A DNA stretch of 64,000 bases from Maritimibacter sp. GTDB taxonomy: Bacteria; Pseudomonadota; Alphaproteobacteria; Rhodobacterales; Rhodobacteraceae. Shown piece after piece: positions 8,471 to 17,023 of the stretch (position 1 is the stretch's first letter; the number at the start of each line of letters is the position of its first letter). The stretch covers positions 3,570,001 through 3,634,000 of the forward strand of contig CP051232.1 of assembly GCA_017792445.1 (NCBI GenBank), given 5' to 3'. Both the position numbers and the translations under genes were made by a program. Under the pieces are notes generated by a model, which did no database searches, was not told the origin of the DNA, and worked only from the letters and a program-made list of their open reading frames with translations.

Positions 8471-8983
8471 TTACTGTCGGGCAGGCGACGGGAGGGGGCC
8501 GAGCAGGAACTCCGCCGGAGTGACGCCGTCCAATTCGGAGATTTCCTCCCTGATCTCCGCCAGTTTCGAGCTGATCCGGTCGTACCGAGCGAGATCCTCT
8601 GCCGACAGGCCATCCGTGGCCTTGAATACCTCGATCGTATCCATCGTCGCCAAGATCGCGTCGCTGATACCTGCGGCGATTTCCTGATCCTGAAACGCAA
8701 GGGCCGCATAGGATGCCGAGTTGCGAAGGGAAACGGCGGTCAACGTGCTTTGGATCGCCTCCATCGCTTTCATCACGTCGCCATGGCGGTCCGACGCGGT
8801 ATCCTGCCCCTGCCGAAGCCACGCCCCGTTTTCCTTGACCGACGTGTCGAGCACATCGATCGCCGTTTCAACGCCGCGAAGCGAATGGTCGAATGCAAAA
8901 TACAGTACGCCAGCGGACACAACCGCCGAAGCGATTGCCCCGATGGCGATCCGTGTCAGATATTCAATGGTTCCGCTTGGCAT
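8471..8983 (-). CDS. Hypothetical membrane-anchored protein
   Basis: A 170-residue protein with one N-terminal hydrophobic segment (about residues 8-30, RIAIGAIASAVVSAGVLYFAF), then a long, mostly helical region that would lie outside the membrane. No family is recognised. The ATG at 8983 is chosen; a TTG at 8998 in the same frame would add five residues and neither has a strong ribosome binding site. It lies upstream of the MscS gene on the same strand, about 80 bp away, so a functional link is possible but unproven. Confidence 0.6.
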   Translation of the reverse strand: MPSGTIEYLTRIAIGAIASAVVSAGVLYFAFDHSLRGVETAIDVLDTSVKENGAWLRQGQDTASDRHGDVMKAMEAIQSTLTAVSLRNSASYAALAFQDQEIAAGISDAILATMDTIEVFKATDGLSAEDLARYDRISSKLAEIREEISELDGVTPAEFLLGPLPSPARQ

Positions 8984-9030
8984 GACGAACACTATCAAGC
9001 CAATCGGTTAATAAACACTCACTTGGGTGT

Positions 9031-9390
9031 TTACATAAACCCGAGTTCCAGCCGGGCCTCGTCGGACATCATGTCCATGCCCCACGGCGGATCCCAAGTG
9101 ATTTCGACGTCGATGCTTTTGACACCGGGCAGCGGGCCGACCGCGTCGGCGATCCATCCCGGCATTTCGCCCGCGACGGGGCAGCCGGGGGCGGTGAGGG
9201 TCATGATGACCTTCACGTCGTTCTCGTCCGAGATCTCGATCGTGTAGACCAGACCGAGGTCGTAGATGTTCACCGGGATTTCCGGGTCATACACCGTGCG
9301 GCAGGCGTCAACGACGCTGTCGTAAAGCTCGTGATCGGTGCTTGACGGCTGGATGAGGGGCTGCCCCTCCATCGGCGCGGTATCGGGCAT
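9031..9390 (-). CDS. sufT: SufT-type Fe-S assembly protein (MIP18/DUF59 family)
   Basis: A 119-residue protein whose C-terminal part is a DUF59/MIP18 domain: VYDPEIPVNIYDLGLVYTIEI and LTAPGCPVAGEMPGWI with the conserved Cys, then VEITWDPPWGMDMMSDEAR. Such proteins help maturation of Fe-S proteins in the SUF system. The start at 9390 is preceded by AGGGAAAG; the open frame runs far upstream but is antisense to tgt and not coding. No other suf gene is beside it here. Confidence 0.9.
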   Translation of the reverse strand: MPDTAPMEGQPLIQPSSTDHELYDSVVDACRTVYDPEIPVNIYDLGLVYTIEISDENDVKVIMTLTAPGCPVAGEMPGWIADAVGPLPGVKSIDVEITWDPPWGMDMMSDEARLELGFM

Positions 9391-9552
9391 GGTCTTTCCC
9401 TGGCTATTCCGACCGAAGATATAAGGTTTCCCCCCGAAGGCGTAAACCCCGGCGGCGAACTGCTCGCCGCGGAATGTCCGGTCAAAAGAGTGGATACCAA
9501 CATTAATGCGTGTCAGCCTGTGCGTATGGATTGAGTCATTCGGGAGAAGGCA

Positions 9553-9900
9553 ATGAGTTACGTTCAAGGGTTTCTGTTGGCCGTGCCGGAGGCAAACAAG
9601 GAGGAGTACCGCAAGATGGCCGCAGCCGGATGGGACATGTTCAAGCGCTATGGCGCGCTGTCCATGCAAGAGAACTGGGCCGTCGACGTTCCGGACGGCA
9701 AGGTGACGTCTTTCCCAATGGCGGTAAAGCTGGAAGAGGGCGAGGCCGTCGTGTTCTCGTGGATCGTCTGGCCGGACAAGGCGACCTATGACGCCGCCTG
9801 GGAGAAGATGATGACGGACCCCGAGATGGCGAACATGACGATGCCGTTCGACGGGATGCGGATGATGTGGGGCGGGTTCGAAGAAATCTTCCGCTCCTAA
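9553..9900 (+). CDS. DUF1428 (YbaA-like) protein
   Basis: A 115-residue small protein matching DUF1428, related to E. coli YbaA: MSYVQGFLLAVP at the start, then EENWAVDVPDGKVTSFP-like and VFSWIVWPDKATYDAAW, and the C-terminal PFDGMRMMWGGFEEI. The fold is a ferredoxin-like (dimeric alpha-beta barrel) type; function unknown. GGAGAAGGC lies upstream of the ATG. The strong hairpin 75 bp downstream, at the tgt start, may be its terminator. Confidence 0.9.
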   Translation: MSYVQGFLLAVPEANKEEYRKMAAAGWDMFKRYGALSMQENWAVDVPDGKVTSFPMAVKLEEGEAVVFSWIVWPDKATYDAAWEKMMTDPEMANMTMPFDGMRMMWGGFEEIFRS

Positions 9901-9974
9901 AGGGGCGTGGAAGCTGCCGCTTTCGCATGGGTCCTGACGGTGCGGTTGGCCGACAGAACCCACTAGGCAAGCGT

Positions 9975-10006
9975 CATGCGCCGGGATAAGTCCCGGCGCA
10001 TGTTTT
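9975..10006 (+). terminator. 12-bp perfect hairpin covering both possible tgt start codons
   Basis: Bases 9975-9986 and 9991-10002 are perfectly complementary (12 bp, TAAG loop) and are followed by TTTT (10003-10006), the form of a rho-independent terminator for the DUF1428 gene. The ATG at 9976 lies in the left arm and the ATG at 10000 in the right arm, both in frame with tgt. The same element may therefore end one transcript and mask or attenuate the next gene. Confidence 0.65.
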
Positions 10007-11121
10007 CGTTCGACCTGCAAGCCACCGACGGCGCCGCGCGCACCGGCGTCATCCGCACCCCGCGCGGCGATATCCGCACGCCCGCGTTCATGCCCGTGGG
10101 CACCGCCGCCACCGTGAAGGCGATGATGCCGGAAAGCGTTCGTGCGACCGGCGCCGACATCCTGCTGGGCAACACCTATCACCTGATGCTGCGGCCCGGG
10201 GCCGAGCGGATCGACAGGCTGGGCGGACTGCATCGCTTCATGAACTGGGACCGGCCGATCCTGACGGACTCGGGCGGGTTTCAGGTGATGAGCCTCGCCG
10301 AATTGCGCAAGCTGACAGAGAAGGGCGTGACCTTCCGCAGCCATATCGACGGCTCGAAGCACGAGCTGACGCCAGAGCGGTCGATGGAGATCCAGAAGCT
10401 GCTGGGCTCGGACATCGTGATGTGTTTCGACGAGTGTCCCGCATTGCCGGCGGACGAAGCGCGGGTGGCAGAGTCGATGCGGCTGTCGATGCGCTGGGCC
10501 GAGCGGTCGCGCGAGGCTTTCGGCGATCGTCCCGGCCACGCGTTGTTCGGCATCCAGCAGGGCGGCGTGACGGAAGAGCTGCGTGCGGAAAGCGCCGAGG
10601 CGCTGACCCGCATCGGCTTTGACGGCTACGCCATCGGCGGGCTGGCTGTGGGCGAGGGGCAGGAGGCGATGTTCGGCGTTCTCGACTATGCGCCGGCGAT
10701 GCTGCCTGTGGACAAGCCGCGCTACCTGATGGGCGTCGGAAAGCCCGACGACATCGTGGGTGCGGTGAAGCGCGGGGTCGACATGATGGACTGCGTGCTG
10801 CCCTCACGGTCGGGGCGGACGGGGCAGGCCTTTACCCGGCGGGGCGTCGTGAACATCAAGAATGCCCGCCATCAGGACGACCCGCGACCGCTGGACGAAC
10901 ACTGCACCTGTCCCGCCTGCAGCAACTACTCCCGCGCGTATCTGCACCATGTTTTCCGGTCGCAGGAGATCATCAGCTCGATGCTGCTGACCTGGCACAA
11001 TCTGCACTACTTCCAAGAGATCATGGGGGGCATGCGGGCCGCGATTTCCGACGGAAGATTCGCGGATTGGGAGGAGAAATTCCACGCCGACCGCGCACAG
11101 GGCGACATAGAGTTGCTGTAG
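9976..11121 (+). CDS. tgt: Queuine tRNA-ribosyltransferase
   Basis: Exchanges guanine-34 for preQ1/queuine in tRNAs with GUN anticodons. Signatures: [18 protein letters not shown], the catalytic Asp in [11 protein letters not shown], the nucleophile Asp in FDECP, QGG and GGLAVGE for base binding, and the zinc site [16 protein letters not shown]. With the start at 9976 the protein is 381 residues; starting at 10000 ([16 protein letters not shown]) it would be 373 and closer to the usual N-terminus. AGG at 9965-9967 favours 9976; the choice is open because both lie in one hairpin. Confidence 0.96.
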   Translation: MRRDKSRRMFSFDLQATDGAARTGVIRTPRGDIRTPAFMPVGTAATVKAMMPESVRATGADILLGNTYHLMLRPGAERIDRLGGLHRFMNWDRPILTDSGGFQVMSLAELRKLTEKGVTFRSHIDGSKHELTPERSMEIQKLLGSDIVMCFDECPALPADEARVAESMRLSMRWAERSREAFGDRPGHALFGIQQGGVTEELRAESAEALTRIGFDGYAIGGLAVGEGQEAMFGVLDYAPAMLPVDKPRYLMGVGKPDDIVGAVKRGVDMMDCVLPSRSGRTGQAFTRRGVVNIKNARHQDDPRPLDEHCTCPACSNYSRAYLHHVFRSQEIISSMLLTWHNLHYFQEIMGGMRAAISDGRFADWEEKFHADRAQGDIELL

Positions 11122-11275
11122 AACATGCAAAGCTGACTCCAGCCCGCTGGCATTGTTCGCTGTTCAACCATGGCGCGTATTTTGCGCGTGCAGCACGGTC
11201 CCTATTCCGCGCCGAATCTAAGTGTGGTAGATACCAATCATAATTAACACGAGCAGGGCTAAAGGGGGCTCTATA

Positions 11276-11992
11276 TTGGGTATCTTTAAGAAGGGTCTGA
11301 TCGCCGCCGGCTTCTGCCTTTTGGCAGGTGCGGCATCGGCTACGACCGTTTTCGACTTCCGCAACCCCTATGTGGGTGGCAATGGGGTCAACGCCTGGAA
11401 TGGCGATTACACCATGTCCGTCGACGGGCTGACCGTCACGGCGACCGCCGGGGTCTACACGTCCCTGGGCGCGGTGGACAAGATTCTGACGTCCGACTGC
11501 GCCAGCGTGTCGGGCTGCTTCAAGAAGGTGACCGAGACCAAGGCCGGCCTTGGCGTGGGCTACGGCCTGCGTGGCGGCGCGGCTGTCAACGGGATGCCGT
11601 TCTCGTTCGGTGAGCTGATCACCCTGACCTTCGACCAAGAGGTCGCGTTCGACGAGGTGTTCTTCACGACCTTCGGCAGGCGGGCCGGCAAGGGAAGCGA
11701 CTTTGACCTGTTCATCGACGGGAAGAACGTTGCGATGGAACAGTTGATCGGTCCGGGCAAGTCGTACTCGCTGACCGGCCTGACCGGCACCTCGATCAGC
11801 TTCGGCGCCGACAAGTTCCGCCTGCCGTACTTTGGCGGCAAAACGGACAAGTTCATGGTCGCTGGCCTGAAAGTGTCGGAAATCGCCAAAGCGGCTGAAG
11901 TCGCCGCGGTGCCGCTTCCGGCCTCTGCGCCGCTGCTGGCCGCGGGCCTTCTGGGCTTCGCCGCCCTGCGCCGCCGCCGCAAGGCCGCCTGA
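11276..11992 (+). CDS. VPLPA-CTERM sorted secreted protein
   Basis: A 238-residue exported protein. It has an N-terminal signal peptide (KKGLIAAGFCLLAGAASA), a beta-rich body with no recognised domain, and a C-terminal sorting tail: VPLPASAPLLAAGLLGFAALRRRRKAA-like, that is the VPLPA motif, one hydrophobic helix and an Arg cluster. This tail marks substrates of a rhodobacterial exosortase-like system, which is not encoded here. The start codon is TTG at 11276, supported by AGGGGG at about 8 nt. A strong terminator follows. Confidence 0.85.
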   Translation: MGIFKKGLIAAGFCLLAGAASATTVFDFRNPYVGGNGVNAWNGDYTMSVDGLTVTATAGVYTSLGAVDKILTSDCASVSGCFKKVTETKAGLGVGYGLRGGAAVNGMPFSFGELITLTFDQEVAFDEVFFTTFGRRAGKGSDFDLFIDGKNVAMEQLIGPGKSYSLTGLTGTSISFGADKFRLPYFGGKTDKFMVAGLKVSEIAKAAEVAAVPLPASAPLLAAGLLGFAALRRRRKAA

Positions 11993-12016
11993 CGCGCCAC
12001 GGCAAGACAGTAACGG

Positions 12017-12044
12017 AAGGCCCGCACATCCCGTGCGGGCCTTT
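12017..12044 (+). terminator. Rho-independent terminator
   Basis: AAGGCCCGCAC (12017-12027) pairs perfectly with GTGCGGGCCTT (12033-12043) around a 5-nt loop and runs into TTT. It lies 25 bp after the VPLPA-protein stop. The A's on the left side allow function on the other strand as well. Confidence 0.85.
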
Positions 12045-12251
12045 CGCGTTTCGGGGCCCCGGTGGGCGGTGCTGCATCCGGCGACTGCCCGCCATGCGTC
12101 ACGCGCGGGGCGGGCGCCGCAAAGGTTAGCGTTATCAGCGGTTTTGCAGGAATGCACAGGTGCCTTGCGGCGGGGAATGGCGCGGTTGGGGTTGCACCGG
12201 GCCGCCGGTGCCATAGCTCGGACGGGCAAACGCAATCCCAGGAGACACCTT

Positions 12252-13340
12252 ATGTCCCATCCGCTTTTCTCGCCCTTCGATGCGGGCGACCTGCATCTGA
12301 GCAACCGCATCGTGATGGCGCCGCTGACCCGCAACCGGGCCGACAACGACACCGGCGAAGTCAACGACCTGCATGTCGAGTACTACCGTCAGCGCGCCGG
12401 CGCCGGCCTGATCATCACCGAGGCAACGCAGATCAGCCCCGAGGGCAAGGGCTATATCAGCACCCCCGGCATCCACACCGAGGCGCAGGCCGAAGCCTGG
12501 AAGAAGGTGACGGACGCGGTGCATGCCGAAGGTGGCAAGATCGTCGTTCAGCTTTGGCACGTTGGCCGGATCAGCCACACCTCGCTGCAACCCAACGGTC
12601 AGAAGCCGGTCGCGCCATCGGCGGTCGCCGCTGACGTAAAGACGTTTACCGCCAATGGGTTCGAGGACACTTCCGAACCGCGCGCACTGGCGCTTGAGGA
12701 ACTGCCGCGCCTGATCGACGACTATCGTCACGCCGCGCATCTGGCGATGAAGGCCGGGTTCGACGGGGTCGAGATCCACGGCGCCAACGGCTATCTGCTG
12801 GACCAGTTCCTGAAGACCGGCTCGAACAAGCGCGACGATGCGTTCGGCGGTGCGGTCGAGAACCGCGCCCGCCTGTTGCTGGACGTGGTCGAGGCCGTCA
12901 GCCACGCCATCGGCGGCGGCAAGACGGGCCTGCGCCTGTCGCCCTTCAGCCCGGCGAACGGCATCGACGACGCCGATCCGATGGAAACCTTCGGCTATGT
13001 CATCCCCAAGCTGAACCGCTTCAACCTCGCGTATCTGCATATGGTCGAGGGCGCCACGGGCGGCAGCCGCGAACTTGCCGAAGGCGAAAGCATTGCCAAG
13101 CTGCGGCAGCTTTTCGATGGCGCCTACATGGCCAACAACGGCTATGACCGCGACCTTGCGATGGAGACCGTGGACAGCGGCGCGGCGGATCTGGTGGCCT
13201 TCGGTCGCCCGTTCATTTCCAATCCCGATCTTGTGAAGCGATTGGAAACCGGCGCGGCCCTGAACGAGGGCGATCGTGACACCTTTTACGGCGGTGGTGC
13301 CAAAGGTTTCACCGACTATCCCACGCTGGACGCGGCCTAG
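12252..13340 (+). CDS. Old Yellow Enzyme family alkene reductase
   Basis: A 362-residue FMN-dependent ene-reductase related to NemA, reducing activated C=C bonds or nitro groups with NAD(P)H. Visible features: FDAGDLHLSNRIVMAPLTRNRA (FMN-binding strand 1), QLWHVGRIS, the substrate His/Asn pair in EIHGANGYLLDQFL, and DLVAFGRPFISNPDL at the phosphate-binding end. AGGAGA upstream fixes the ATG at 12252; the frame is open upstream but that part overlaps the previous terminator. The physiological substrate is unknown. Confidence 0.92.
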   Translation: MSHPLFSPFDAGDLHLSNRIVMAPLTRNRADNDTGEVNDLHVEYYRQRAGAGLIITEATQISPEGKGYISTPGIHTEAQAEAWKKVTDAVHAEGGKIVVQLWHVGRISHTSLQPNGQKPVAPSAVAADVKTFTANGFEDTSEPRALALEELPRLIDDYRHAAHLAMKAGFDGVEIHGANGYLLDQFLKTGSNKRDDAFGGAVENRARLLLDVVEAVSHAIGGGKTGLRLSPFSPANGIDDADPMETFGYVIPKLNRFNLAYLHMVEGATGGSRELAEGESIAKLRQLFDGAYMANNGYDRDLAMETVDSGAADLVAFGRPFISNPDLVKRLETGAALNEGDRDTFYGGGAKGFTDYPTLDAA

Positions 13341-13341
13341 C

Positions 13342-13385
13342 AAAAAAAGGCGGCGCAGCGTCCCGTGCGTTGCGCCGCGTATAAT
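13342..13385. promoter_or_regulatory. Hairpin with A-tract, followed by TATAAT, between OYE gene and lon
   Basis: An 11-bp stem with one G-U pair (13350-13360 with 13368-13378) is preceded by seven A's (13342-13348), so it reads as a rho-independent terminator on the minus strand, while on the plus strand there is no T-run. Directly after it TATAAT (13380-13385) is a perfect -10 element, without a clear -35, and could serve lon. I do not see a convincing heat-shock promoter in 13341-13551. Confidence 0.5.
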
Positions 13386-13551
13386 ACCGCCCTTGCCGAA
13401 CCGGGCGGGGACAGGCACAGTGCCTCAACGCAAGTGCCGGTGTGGTTGAACAAGAGGGGCAGAACCCCCAAATCCAGAGGCCAAGACCGGAGATGGCCGA
13501 GCGCTGCCGAGAATCGGGGCCAGCGCCATCTTGCCAGAGCAAGGAAAGAGC

Positions 13552-15963
13552 ATGTCTGAACAATTTCCGTCCTATCCAGTCCTTCCGCTGCGCGACATCG
13601 TGGTGTTCCCCCACATGATCGTCCCGCTCTTTGTCGGGCGCGAGAAATCGGTGCGCGCGCTGGAAGAGGTGATGCAGGACGACAAGCAGATCCTTCTGTC
13701 CAGCCAGATCGATCCCTCGGTCGACGATCCGACCCCCGAAGGTATCTTCGAGGTCGGCGTGCTGGCGAATGTGCTGCAACTGCTGAAACTTCCCGACGGG
13801 ACCGTGAAGGTCCTGGTCGAGGGCCGCAGCCGCGTGAAGATCCGCGACTACGTCGAAAACGAAAGCTTCTTCGAAGCCCATGCCGAGCCTCTGGACGAGG
13901 TTGACGGCGACGCGGCCACGGTCGCGGCGCTGGTCAAGTCCGTCGCCGAGGACTTCGAACGCTACGCGAAGGTCAAGAAGAACATCCCCGAGGAAGCGCT
14001 TGGCGCCGTGGCCGAAACCCGCGAGCCGCAAAAGCTGGCCGACCTCGTGGCCGGTCACCTTGGCGTGGAAGTGGCCCAGAAGCAGGAGCTATTGGAAACG
14101 CTGTCGGTCGCCGAGCGGCTGGAGAAGATCTATGGCCTGATGCAGGGCGAGATGTCGGTCCTGCAGGTCGAGAAGAAGATCAAGACCCGCGTCAAATCCC
14201 AAATGGAGCGCACCCAGCGCGAGTACTATCTGAATGAGCAGATGAAGGCCATTCAGAAGGAACTGGGCGACGGCGAGGACGGCGCGAACGAGATCGCCGA
14301 ACTCGAAGAGAAGATCGCGGCCACCAAGTTCTCCAAGGAAGCCAAGGAGAAGGCCGAGGCCGAGCTGAAGAAGCTGCGGTCGATGTCTCCGATGTCGGCG
14401 GAAGCCACGGTTGTCCGCAATTATCTGGACTGGATGCTGTCGATCCCGTGGGGCACGAAATCCCGCGTGAAGAAGGACCTTGGCCGCGCCGAAGAGATCC
14501 TCGACAACGACCATTACGGTCTTGAGAAGGTCAAGGAACGCATCGTCGAGTACCTTGCGGTGCAGCAACGCTCGAAGAAGCTGAAGGGCCCGATCATGTG
14601 CCTTGTCGGCCCTCCGGGCGTGGGTAAGACCTCGCTTGGCCGTTCGGTCGCGAAGGCCACCGGGCGCGAGTTCATCCGCATCTCGCTGGGCGGCGTGCGC
14701 GATGAATCCGAGATCCGCGGCCACCGCCGGACCTACATCGGCTCGATGCCGGGGAAGATCATCCAGGCGCTGAAGAAGGCCAAGACCACGAACCCGCTCA
14801 TCCTGCTCGACGAGATCGACAAGATGGGGCAGGACTTCCGTGGCGACCCGGCCTCTGCCATGCTGGAAGTGCTTGATCCGGAACAGAACTCGACCTTCGT
14901 CGACCACTATCTTGAGGTGGAATACGACCTGTCGAACGTGATGTTCCTGACCACGTCGAACAGCTACAACATGCCCGGACCTCTGCTTGACCGGATGGAG
15001 ATCATCCCGCTGGCCGGCTACACCGAGGACGAGAAGACCGAGATCGCCAAGCAGCACCTGCTGCCGAAGCAGATCAAGAACCACGGTCTGCGCAAGTCCG
15101 AGTTCGAGATGGCCGACGAGGGCATTCAGGACATCATCCGCTATTACACCCGCGAGGCGGGCGTGCGGAACCTGGAACGCGAGCTGGCCAAGATCTGCCG
15201 CAAGGCGGTGACCAAGCTGATCAAGAAAGAGGTCGAGACCGTCAAGGTGACCTCGGACAACCTTGGCGACTTCCTCGGCGTGAAGAAATTCCGCTATGGT
15301 CTGGCCGAGCAGGAAGACCAGATTGGCGTCGTCACGGGGCTGGCGTGGACGTCTGTGGGCGGTGACCTGCTGTCGATCGAGGCGCTGCGCCTGCCGGGCA
15401 AGGGCCGGATGAAGACCACCGGCAAGCTGGGCGACGTGATGAAAGAGTCGATCGACGCGGCTTCGTCCTACGTTCGCGCCATCGCGCCCTCAATCGGGGT
15501 GAAGCCGCCGCGCTTCGACCGGATGGACATTCACGTGCACGTGCCGGAAGGCGCGACGCCCAAGGATGGCCCCTCGGCCGGTATCGCGATGGTGACGTCC
15601 ATCGTGTCGGTGCTGACGCAGATCCCGGTCCGCAAGGACATCGCCATGACCGGCGAGGTCACGCTGCGCGGCCACGTCCTGCCGATCGGCGGCCTGAAAG
15701 AGAAGCTTCTGGCGGCTCTTCGGGGCGGCATCACCAAGGTGCTGATCCCCAAGGAGAACGAGAAGGACCTGGCCGAGATTCCGGACAACGTGAAGGAAGG
15801 CCTGACCATCGTTCCGGTCGAGACCGTTCAGCAGGTTCTGGAGCACGCGCTGGTGCGCAAGCCTGAGCCGATCGAATGGGACGAGGAAGCCGAGGAAGAA
15901 GCCGCCGCCGCGCGCGCGGCGATGAACCCGGCGGCCGGCGCATCCGGCGCGATCGCGCACTAG
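13552..15963 (+). CDS. lon: ATP-dependent Lon protease
   Basis: Cytoplasmic quality-control protease of 803 residues. An N-terminal substrate-binding LON domain (about 1-210) is followed by a helical linker, the AAA+ module with Walker [10 protein letters not shown] and Walker B ILLDEIDK, and the protease domain with the Ser/Lys dyad: Ser675 in PKDGPSAG and Lys718 in GLKEKLLAA. The ATG at 13552 has AAGGAAAG upstream; a TTG at 13531 in frame is less likely. The Ala/Glu-rich C-terminal tail ([13 protein letters not shown]) is typical of variation among Lons. Followed by an ideal terminator and the HU-like gene. Confidence 0.98.
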   Translation: MSEQFPSYPVLPLRDIVVFPHMIVPLFVGREKSVRALEEVMQDDKQILLSSQIDPSVDDPTPEGIFEVGVLANVLQLLKLPDGTVKVLVEGRSRVKIRDYVENESFFEAHAEPLDEVDGDAATVAALVKSVAEDFERYAKVKKNIPEEALGAVAETREPQKLADLVAGHLGVEVAQKQELLETLSVAERLEKIYGLMQGEMSVLQVEKKIKTRVKSQMERTQREYYLNEQMKAIQKELGDGEDGANEIAELEEKIAATKFSKEAKEKAEAELKKLRSMSPMSAEATVVRNYLDWMLSIPWGTKSRVKKDLGRAEEILDNDHYGLEKVKERIVEYLAVQQRSKKLKGPIMCLVGPPGVGKTSLGRSVAKATGREFIRISLGGVRDESEIRGHRRTYIGSMPGKIIQALKKAKTTNPLILLDEIDKMGQDFRGDPASAMLEVLDPEQNSTFVDHYLEVEYDLSNVMFLTTSNSYNMPGPLLDRMEIIPLAGYTEDEKTEIAKQHLLPKQIKNHGLRKSEFEMADEGIQDIIRYYTREAGVRNLERELAKICRKAVTKLIKKEVETVKVTSDNLGDFLGVKKFRYGLAEQEDQIGVVTGLAWTSVGGDLLSIEALRLPGKGRMKTTGKLGDVMKESIDAASSYVRAIAPSIGVKPPRFDRMDIHVHVPEGATPKDGPSAGIAMVTSIVSVLTQIPVRKDIAMTGEVTLRGHVLPIGGLKEKLLAALRGGITKVLIPKENEKDLAEIPDNVKEGLTIVPVETVQQVLEHALVRKPEPIEWDEEAEEEAAAARAAMNPAAGASGAIAH

Positions 15964-15989
15964 GCTGCAAGCCGCTTGAGAAACGAGGG

Positions 15990-16017
15990 AAGGGCGCTTT
16001 TCGAAGCGCCCTTTTTT
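15990..16017 (+). terminator. Rho-independent terminator of lon
   Basis: A perfect 10-bp stem (15990-15999 with 16004-16013) closed by a TTCG tetraloop and followed by six T's. It lies 26 bp after the lon stop and separates lon from the HU-like gene. Confidence 0.95.
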
Positions 16018-16153
16018 CATTTCAGCGCCGCCGCCCGAGGGGGCGACGGCCTGCGCCATATTTGGGCGGTTTTCGCATATCGAAATGTGGAAACCCCCGG
16101 GGGCCTCGTGTACCGTCGGCTCAGGTCGAATTCAGGGAGCGAAGCACGGGGAC

Positions 16154-16537
16154 ATGGCCGCAGGGACCACGACGCGCAAAACCACGAAATCCTCTGTCAC
16201 CGACGATGCACCGGCCGACGCCGGCACCGGTGACGATACCGACACCGGCCCGGTCAAGGTCTTGGGCAAACGCGAACTGCTGGAGCGGGTTGTGCTTGCC
16301 TCTGGCATCAAGAAGCGCGCCGCGAAACCGGTGGTCGAGGCGATGCTGAAAGAGCTTGGCGACGCCTTCGCCCGCGGCGACACGGTGAACCTTCAGCCCT
16401 TCGGGAAAGGCATCGTGAAATCCGTCAAGGATCTTGAAAACGCCGAGGTGGTCGAACTGCGCCTGCGCCGGTCGAAAGTGGCGATCCGGGCGGCCGAAAG
16501 CGGCCCCAAAGACCCTCTTGCAGAGGCTGCGGAGTAG
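16154..16537 (+). CDS. HU/IHF family DNA-binding protein
   Basis: A 127-residue nucleoid protein. Residues 1-40 are a low-complexity Thr/Asp/Ala-rich extension (TTTRKTTKSSVTDDAPADAG), after which the HU fold begins (KVLGKRELLERVVLASGIKKRAAKPVVEAMLKEL, then VNLQPFGKGIVKSVKD). It is longer than canonical HU (about 90 residues), and the usual DNA-wrapping arm with RNP is not recognisable, so it may be a divergent HU-like protein. Its place after lon and before tRNA-Val fits common alphaproteobacterial order. The upstream ribosome binding site is weak, and the start could be wrong. Confidence 0.8.
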   Translation: MAAGTTTRKTTKSSVTDDAPADAGTGDDTDTGPVKVLGKRELLERVVLASGIKKRAAKPVVEAMLKELGDAFARGDTVNLQPFGKGIVKSVKDLENAEVVELRLRRSKVAIRAAESGPKDPLAEAAE

Positions 16538-16557
16538 GGTTATACGGCGGCTCCGGC

Positions 16558-16632
16558 GGGTGATTAGCTCAGTGGTAGAGCGCTTCGTTCACATCGAAGA
16601 TGTCGGGGGTTCAAATCCCTCATCACCCACCA
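16558..16632 (+). tRNA. tRNA-Val (CAC anticodon)
   Basis: A full cloverleaf can be drawn: acceptor GGGTGAT with ATCACCC, anticodon arm CTTCG/CGAAG with loop TTCACAT giving anticodon CAC, T-arm GGGGG/CCCTC with TTCAAAT loop, discriminator A and an encoded CCA. It lies 20 bp after the HU-like gene and is about 90 percent identical to the second tRNA-Val at 17920. Confidence 0.95.
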
Positions 16633-16664
16633 TTCCCTTCCGCCTGACCGGCGAAAGTTGACGC

Positions 16665-16697
16665 AAGGCGCCGCCCAATGGGTCAGGCGCCTTCCTT
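16665..16697 (+). terminator. Probable terminator after tRNA-Val
   Basis: AAGGCGCC (16665-16672) pairs with GGCGCCTT (16686-16693) around a 13-nt loop, followed by CCTTATTAT. The tail is only moderately T-rich. Confidence 0.6.
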
Positions 16698-16750
16698 ATT
16701 ATCGTTTGATCTCAATATGTCAGCCCGCGATCTGGATGTTGCGCGTCAGG

Positions 16751-16942
16751 TCACGGCCAATGTGACCCGCGACGGAGGGGCGGGCAGTCCAGCCCGATGT
16801 CGCGGCGGATGTGGCAGGACAGGTTGGCCGCGGCGATAGTCCGCGGTGGATCGGTGGGCCGGCGGCGGGCTGTCGAGACCTGCCTGCTTAGCCAGGCAAT
16901 CAGCACGGCCAACGGCGTGCGGGTTCGGGTCTGGAAGGTCAT
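16751..16942 (-). CDS. Small DUF1127-type protein
   Basis: A 63-residue basic protein. The C-terminal part AANLSCHIRRDIGLD resembles the DUF1127 core (usually L..L..H.LRDIG), following a TM-less amphipathic N-terminus (LAVLIAWLSRQVSTARRRP). DUF1127 proteins in alphaproteobacteria are small stress- or RNA-linked regulators, but no function can be assigned here. AAGG at normal spacing favours the ATG at 16942; the ATG at 16951 is the alternative. It is divergent from soxR and faces a SoxR-type promoter. Confidence 0.7.
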   Translation of the reverse strand: MTFQTRTRTPLAVLIAWLSRQVSTARRRPTDPPRTIAAANLSCHIRRDIGLDCPPLRRGSHWP

Positions 16943-16976
16943 CGGTGTCATCCTTGATTCGGCGTGGATGACGTGT

Positions 16977-17007
16977 GAAATACGTCCTGAAGTGCACTTG
17001 AGGTCAA
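16977..17007 (-). promoter_or_regulatory. SoxR-type promoter with 19-bp spacer and SoxR box
   Basis: CCTGAAGTGCACTTGAGG (16986-17003) is an 18-bp near-perfect palindrome matching the classic SoxR box CCTCAAGT..ACTTGAGG. On the minus strand TTGACC (17002-17007) and TATTTC (16977-16982) flank a spacer of exactly 19 bp, the hallmark of MerR/SoxR-activated promoters. The palindrome sits in that spacer. The promoter reads towards the DUF1127 gene; soxR starts 17 bp away on the other side. Confidence 0.85.
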
Positions 17008-17023
17008 GACACGCGGGACAGCC

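Noticed and set aside
8984-8998. TTG start five codons before the ATG of the small membrane protein
   Set aside because: No ribosome binding site for it; the ATG at 8983 is simpler, although the TTG cannot be excluded.
9391-10539. N-terminal extension of the SufT-type gene to 502 residues
   Set aside because: The extra part is antisense to tgt and the real start at 9390 has a ribosome binding site and family fit.
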